From contig PFBD01000020.1 of the NCBI GenBank assembly GCA_002773415.1, forward strand, positions 89,667 to 142,911: a DNA stretch of 53,245 nt. Reading direction: 5' to 3'. Shown here piece after piece: positions 48,623-53,245 of this stretch; positions within the stretch are counted from its first letter, which is position 1, and the number at the start of each line of letters is the position of its first letter. The DNA is from Candidatus Harrisonbacteria bacterium CG10_big_fil_rev_8_21_14_0_10_49_15 (GTDB taxonomy: Bacteria > Patescibacteriota > Minisyncoccia > UBA6257 > 1-14-0-10-44-23). The position numbers and the translations under genes were made by a program. The notes beneath the pieces were generated by a model. It saw nothing but the letters and a program-made list of their open reading frames with translations. It was not told where the DNA came from and searched no databases.

Positions 48623-50542
48623 ATGAAATCACTAAAGAAAATATTTGCGCTTAGCCTTTTGGGAATATCATTGGTTGTTTTTGTCCCTGCGGCCCACGCT
48701 CAGTCTGCTCCGGAGTTGAATGATCAGATTGATGGTCTTTTGGAAGAGATAACGGCCCTGAAGATTCGCTTGGCTGGAGTCAGCGCCACGAGCGACAGTG
48801 TTTCGCCGAGCTGTGAATTTAATCGCAACCTGGCCTTTGGAAGTGTGGGCGAGGATGTGCGTTGTTTACAGCGTTATCTGAATGAGCAGGGTTATCTGCT
48901 GGCCTCTTTCGGTCCGGGTAGTCTTGGCAACGAGACTGCATTCTTTGGTCCTCTGACTAAGGCGGCATTAGTGACGTATCAGACAGATAATGCTGGTACT
49001 ATTTTAGCCCCGCTCGGCTTATCTGTTGGTACGGGCTTTTTTGGTTCTTCTACACAGGCTCATTTGTTGGCGGTGCGTGGCTCATTGGGTGGCGCTACGG
49101 ACATTGAGGCTGTTTCTGATCAGGGCCTGGAGGTGCGTTTAGTTGCCAGACCTGATGGCACTAGCGTTGCCTTGGCAGGTGCCGGGCAAATAACAGCCGG
49201 ACAGTTTTCTTTTACAGCACCAACGTCAACAAACGTCAGCCTTAGCGGTTTGGCTTTTCGTAAGCTGGGCACGCTTTTTGATAGCCAGATTCGGAGTATG
49301 TATCTTGTGGATGTGGCCAGGGGCGAGGTGGTGGCTGAGTTTCAGTCTTTGGCAAGCGGTATAGCGACTTTTTCCAGCTTGAATTTTAATGTGACTGCCG
49401 GAGCGGTGCGAACGCTGGAGCTTCGGTTTGATTTGGCTGGCCAAGTGGTTGGCGGCGAAACTATTGGCTGGGAGCTTACTAGAGTTAATACCGGACTTGA
49501 AAAGAATGTTTCCGGACTCCCGCTTGCGACAGAGTTGCTAACCGTCTCAACTGCTTCTAGTTCTACGATTGCCTCTGTAAGCGTGGCGGCGAACGAAGTG
49601 GCCACTAATCTGGCTGCCGGTACGAATAACGCGCGGGTAGCGCAGTGGATAGCCACGGTTGCGGGTGGGCCGGTCAGTCTTAAGAATCTGACCTTGACCT
49701 TTAGTGGTGACGCTAATCCTTCAGATATTAGAAATTTACGCCTGCTTTTAAACGGTGTTGAAGTTTCCGGTAAGGCGCAGGCCTCTAGTAAAATAAGCTT
49801 TGTTGTTTCCGGTAGCGCGGTCTTAGCTGTGGGTGAAAATACGATTCAGGTGTTTGCGGATATTACCGGCAGTCCGAACAGAACCATGCAGGTAGAGCTT
49901 TCTCAGCCGTATGACGTATACGCATATGACATTACCAATAACTCCGGTGTCGCGGCGGTACTGGTTGGCGACTCTTCCTTAATAACCATTGACTCTGGTG
50001 CGACCCGCTTACAGCTTGCGACTGGCTCACCAACACAGTCTATTCCGGCTGGCGCCTCTGCGGTCACTATCGGGAAGTTTTCCTTGTATGCTGCCGGAGA
50101 GCCGATGCGCGTGAAGTTTTTAGATGCAATGCTAATTCAAGAGGGAAGCTTTGACTGGTCTATAAATACGAATGTAATTGATGACTTGAGTAATATCCGG
50201 TTGATAGATGATGCGGGTAATCAAATAGGAAGCACTATTAGCCGAGTTCTTTCCGGAAGTGGAAGCGGGAAGTGTAGTCTTTTATATGCTTCAATTACCT
50301 GTCACTTTGGTAGCGCGACCGCTCCGCTTGAATATGTGGTTCCGGTGAACACTACTAGAATCTTTTCTTTGCAAGCGGATATCGGGAAGAATACTGATCT
50401 GGAAACTCTTTCCGGAAGCCTTGTTTCCGGAAAGGAAAACCTAGAAGGGCAGGTTTCCTTCCAGATACTTAGTTCTGCCAATGCTGATGCCCCGGTCCGC
50501 TCTGTGAGCTCTGTGATAGAGGATGGTGTAATAAATCCGTAG
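48623..50542 (+). CDS. Secreted surface protein with peptidoglycan-binding-like domain
   Basis: 639 residues from ATG 48623. Signal peptide 'MKSLKKIFALSLLGISLVVF' ending in an AHA site. A short coiled coil ('ELNDQIDGLLEEITALKIRL'), then a PG-binding-like module with a Cys-x16-Cys pair ('CEFNRNLAFGSVGEDVRC', 'LQRYLNEQGY', 'AFFGPLTKAALVTYQ'). The rest is beta-rich with repeated 'AGEN-x-I/T' type units. The next gene has the same N-terminal design with the same Cys spacing, so the two are distant paralogues. Probably part of the cell envelope coat. Confidence 0.82.
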   Translation: MKSLKKIFALSLLGISLVVFVPAAHAQSAPELNDQIDGLLEEITALKIRLAGVSATSDSVSPSCEFNRNLAFGSVGEDVRCLQRYLNEQGYLLASFGPGSLGNETAFFGPLTKAALVTYQTDNAGTILAPLGLSVGTGFFGSSTQAHLLAVRGSLGGATDIEAVSDQGLEVRLVARPDGTSVALAGAGQITAGQFSFTAPTSTNVSLSGLAFRKLGTLFDSQIRSMYLVDVARGEVVAEFQSLASGIATFSSLNFNVTAGAVRTLELRFDLAGQVVGGETIGWELTRVNTGLEKNVSGLPLATELLTVSTASSSTIASVSVAANEVATNLAAGTNNARVAQWIATVAGGPVSLKNLTLTFSGDANPSDIRNLRLLLNGVEVSGKAQASSKISFVVSGSAVLAVGENTIQVFADITGSPNRTMQVELSQPYDVYAYDITNNSGVAAVLVGDSSLITIDSGATRLQLATGSPTQSIPAGASAVTIGKFSLYAAGEPMRVKFLDAMLIQEGSFDWSINTNVIDDLSNIRLIDDAGNQIGSTISRVLSGSGSGKCSLLYASITCHFGSATAPLEYVVPVNTTRIFSLQADIGKNTDLETLSGSLVSGKENLEGQVSFQILSSANADAPVRSVSSVIEDGVINP

Positions 50543-50752
50543 CTGTATCGTTATAAATACCGTAACCAAGTAACTCTCTATGTAGCGTTCCCCCCGCAGC
50601 AAAACATCCTTTGTCATTCCCGCGCAGGCGGGAATCCAAAAAAAGTTTGAGTTATCAACAATAAGACAACTCAAAAGCTGATATACTGATAGCAACCAAG
50701 AACATTTCTGCAAGAACATTTCTGAATACTGCCGTAGTGAGGGCTCGGCACA
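50543..50752. other. Spacer behind the first surface-protein gene
   Basis: No gene seen. It holds a dispersed repeat (GTCATTCCCGCGCAGGCGGG, about 50617-50636) and a hairpin TTTGAGTT/AACTCAAA (about 50646-50677). Confidence 0.5.
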
Positions 50753-50870
50753 ATCAGAAATACTAAACTCTGTATCTATTCTCCCTTTTCTAAAGGGAGT
50801 ACCCCGAAGGGGGGAGGGATTTCTTTCTGAGTTAGAAAGATCTCCATATACATAGTTTAGTGTTTCTGAT
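50753..50870. repeat. 118-bp nested inverted-repeat element
   Basis: 23-bp arms (50753-50775 and 50848-50870, starting ATCAGAAATACTAAACT) match as inverted repeats with two mismatches. Inside lies the 47-bp repeat 50779-50825 that also occurs in leuS. Confidence 0.8.
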
Positions 50871-51183
50871 CTAACTGAGCCTAACCCGCTCAGTTTTTAA
50901 TCCAAAAAGGCTTAGGAGGTGTCTCCTCCCGTAGGAGGTGAATCCTCATAAGACAAACAAACTCCAACTCCTAAATTCCCCCAAATATGTTACTAAATTT
51001 ATTCCCAAAACTAAGGTCGATCTTAAATAGCTCTTAGTTATTCTAAGAGGTTTTTTTGAGAATAAATTTTCTGAAAACGCAACGAGAATCATTTTTATTG
51101 TCATCCTCGGGTTTGACCCGGGGATCTACTAAAAATGAGTCTCAAATTACTAAAACAAACAAATTAAAAAACGAATTTATTTA
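50871..51183 (+). promoter_or_regulatory. Long leader region of the surface-layer gene
   Basis: No ORF supported. Two AGGAGG words with partner CTCCT/CCTC words (about 50915-50955) could fold into small hairpins. A terminator-like hairpin follows (51031-51057), then a dispersed repeat TCATCCTCGGGTTTGACCCG (about 51101-51120) and an A-rich stretch up to the ATG. No consensus promoter was found. Confidence 0.45.
51031..51057 (+). terminator. Terminator or attenuator in the surface-layer leader
   Basis: Stem CTCTTAG/CTAAGAG, loop TTATT, then G and seven T. Confidence 0.8.
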
Positions 51184-53245
51184 TGAGTACATTAACTCGA
51201 AAAGTTGCCGCCGGTTTTATTACCGCGACAACAGTAATGTCTCTTTCCGGACTTAGCGCGGCTATCGTTCCTGTTGCTCACGCACAGACGAGCGCCGACT
51301 TGCAAGCTCAGATCACTCTTTTGTTGAGTCAGATCGCCACTTTGCAGGCTCAGCTGAACACTGGTGGTAGCTCTAGCGCTGCCTGCACCTTCACCCGCTC
51401 CCTCACAGTGGGTTCAACTGGTCAGGACGTTATGTGCCTCCAGCAGTACTTGAACGGCGCCGGCTTTACGGTTTCCGCTTCTGGTGCTGGTGCTCCGGGT
51501 ATGGAGACGACTTTCTTTGGTTCCCGAACTACAGCAGCTGTTGCCGCTTGGCAGGCCGCTAATGGTGTAGCCCCGGCTGTTGGTTACTTTGGTCCTATTT
51601 CTATGGCCAAGTACACCCAGCTAAACGCTACCGTTGTTGTCCCGCCGGTTGCCGGTGGTGACGATGATGACGACGATGATTCTTCTGACACCAGCCTTCA
51701 GGGCGGTGCCGGTTCTATCACCGACGCTGACTTCATCGCTTCCTTGAACAACGAGGAGGTTGGTGAAAATGAGGAAGATGTTCAGGTTGCCGGTCTTGAA
51801 ATTGAGGCTGGTGAGGACTCTGACATCGAGCTTATTGCCGTAACCTTGGACTTTGATAAGGCTGCGGATCAATCTTCCGGTAACGACGACGACCTCGACG
51901 ACTACGCTGACGAAGTGTCTGTGTGGTTTGATGGTGAAGAGGTTGCTCGTGTTGATGCTAGCGAGTTCAACGACAACAATGGTTATGGCCGAACAGTTTC
52001 CCTGAAGAGTGGTGCGATTATTCGCGCTGACAAGACAGGAGAATTGGTTGTGGCTGTTTCCGGTGTCAAGAACCTTGACTCCTCTAATGCCGCTCAGGCT
52101 TGGGACGTTGCCTTTGAAGCTGTTCGCTTCCGCGACGCTCAGGGCGCTGTGATCACAGAGAGTGACCAGGGCGACATCGACAGCGGTACAGCAGACACCA
52201 CTGCCGTCACGGCTGATGCTGAGCGGGCTTTCACCTTTGAGACCTTTGCTACGGCTTCAGACGTTGAGTTCAAGATTATGTCTGGTTCAGACAGCATCAA
52301 CGACTCTCGCGTGATTGACGTGGACGACACTAACGACACCGACAATGTTGATGTCTTCTCCTTCGTGGTTCGCATTGACGGCACGTCTGACGTTCAGCTT
52401 AAGGACCTGATGCTCAGCTCCACCCACACGGGTACTGCTAACACTTTGGACGACGTCTTCTCCAAGCTAGTCTTGGAAATGGATGGCGTTGTGGTTGGCT
52501 CGGAGAGCTCCTCCTTTGCCGGCGCCACGACTGTTGTCTTTGATGACATTGACACCTGGTTAGAGGCTGGCGAAGATTACAGCTTCACCCTGGTTGGTGA
52601 CATCAATGACACTCAGGCCAGTCAGTTAGTTGATGGTGACACTGTCTACTTCACCTTTGGTGAAACTGAGACCGACAGCACCTTGACTGACATTGAAGAC
52701 GAAAAAGGCGACAACCTCGCCGATGCGGACAAGACTGGCGAAGAGACCAGTGACGCTATCGCCTTCTATGACAATGGCATTGAGATAACGTCATTTAACA
52801 CCACCGGTTCCATCGCTGTTGCGACTGACGGTGTGAACAATGACCGCGTTGAGTTGGTTATGAACTTCACGGTTCACAACTTCGGCGACACGACCTTGTA
52901 CATCCCGAACACTGCTACCAACACCGGTAGTGTGATTTCTACGGGTGTGACAACGACTGCGCCGGGCGTCAGTGAGGGTATTGGTTATGTTGTGCAGAAC
53001 TCTGCTTCAACCAGTGCTGGATCTAACGATATCAGCGCGACGTTGACCGAGGAAGACACGGACCTAACCTTGGGCACCAATGCCTTTGAGTTGAAGGCTG
53101 GTAAGAGTGGTACGTTCACCTTGAAGGTGTCTGTCGCTAACGACGGTACACCGGACTTGACGAACACCACCTTCCGCGCGTTCTTGACTGGTGTCAACTG
53201 GGCGTCTGCAGATGCCGCCAATGGCGACTCTGTATACACCTTTGA
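51184..53245 (+). CDS. S-layer-like secreted protein, cut by the window end
   Basis: 687 codons are visible with no stop. Signal peptide 'STLTRKVAAGFITATTVMSL' ending AHA-Q. A short helix ('LQAQITLLLSQIATLQAQL'), a PG-binding-like module with Cys-x16-Cys ('CTFTRSLTVGSTGQDVMC', 'LQQYLNGAGF', 'TTFFGSRTTAAVAAWQAANG'), then an acidic Asp-rich linker (seven Asp in a row) and long beta-rich, Thr/Asp/Val-rich repeats. Codon use is markedly biased to C-ending Asn, Asp, Phe and GGT/GCT, as in very highly expressed genes, and differs from neighbours. The best guess is the main surface-layer protein. Confidence 0.82.

Overview
The window reads as a piece of chromosome from a Patescibacteria (CPR) bacterium, probably Parcubacteria-like. 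Reasons: compact genes in the standard code (TGA is a stop); the lineage's typical dispersed repeats, including the palindrome CCTGCCTGCCGGCAGGCAGG and its translated forms PAGRQ and AYRQAG; short versions of AlaS, RecO, RluA and FolD; DUF4012-type and DUF5667-type surface proteins; and secreted proteins with an N-terminal peptidoglycan-binding-like domain. There is no rRNA and no CRISPR array. The lineage is inferred, not proven by a marker gene.

Layout. 0-14.5 kb: a secreted protein, tRNA-Leu, parB, topA, dprA, two pilus-type membrane proteins, tRNA-Ile, glyA, folD, tRNA-Val, a hydrolase, an RluA-type synthase, a DUF4012/glycosyltransferase pair and rplS. 14.5-14.7 kb: a row of four long palindromes. 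14.96-20.3 kb: a lipid block, made of an overlapping operon (receiver, DedA-like membrane protein, acyl-AMP ligase/ACP/acyltransferase fusion, holo-ACP synthase) that converges on cdsA and a CDP-alcohol phosphatidyltransferase. 20.4-35.7 kb: a VIT-like transporter, recO, a repeat-rich surface protein, glyS, an M16 peptidase, an AI-2E exporter, metG, a candidate structured RNA, tatD and leuS. Three strikingly GC-rich single-gene cassettes for exported proteins interrupt this stretch. 35.7-48.5 kb: mscL, folC, small membrane proteins, tRNA-Pro, rpmB, dnaG with an intein, rpoD, alaS and a winged-helix regulator. 48.6 kb to the end: two large secreted surface proteins, the second cut off by the window edge.

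How parts work together. The lipid block could take up free fatty acids, load them on a built-in carrier domain, acylate a lysophospholipid and convert phosphatidate to phospholipid, without fatty acid synthesis. dnaG-rpoD resembles the macromolecular-synthesis operon. glyA, folD and folC give a partial folate one-carbon route.

Most striking: (1) an intein with a LAGLIDADG endonuclease splitting the DnaG zinc finger exactly at a zinc ligand; (2) the ligase-ACP-acyltransferase fusion with its own phosphopantetheinyl transferase; (3) three GC-rich cassettes, each with a consensus promoter, structured leader and terminator; (4) many genes whose -10 box lies only 5-11 bases before the start codon, suggesting leaderless mRNAs; (5) dispersed repeats that have entered coding regions in frame, at least five times in leuS.
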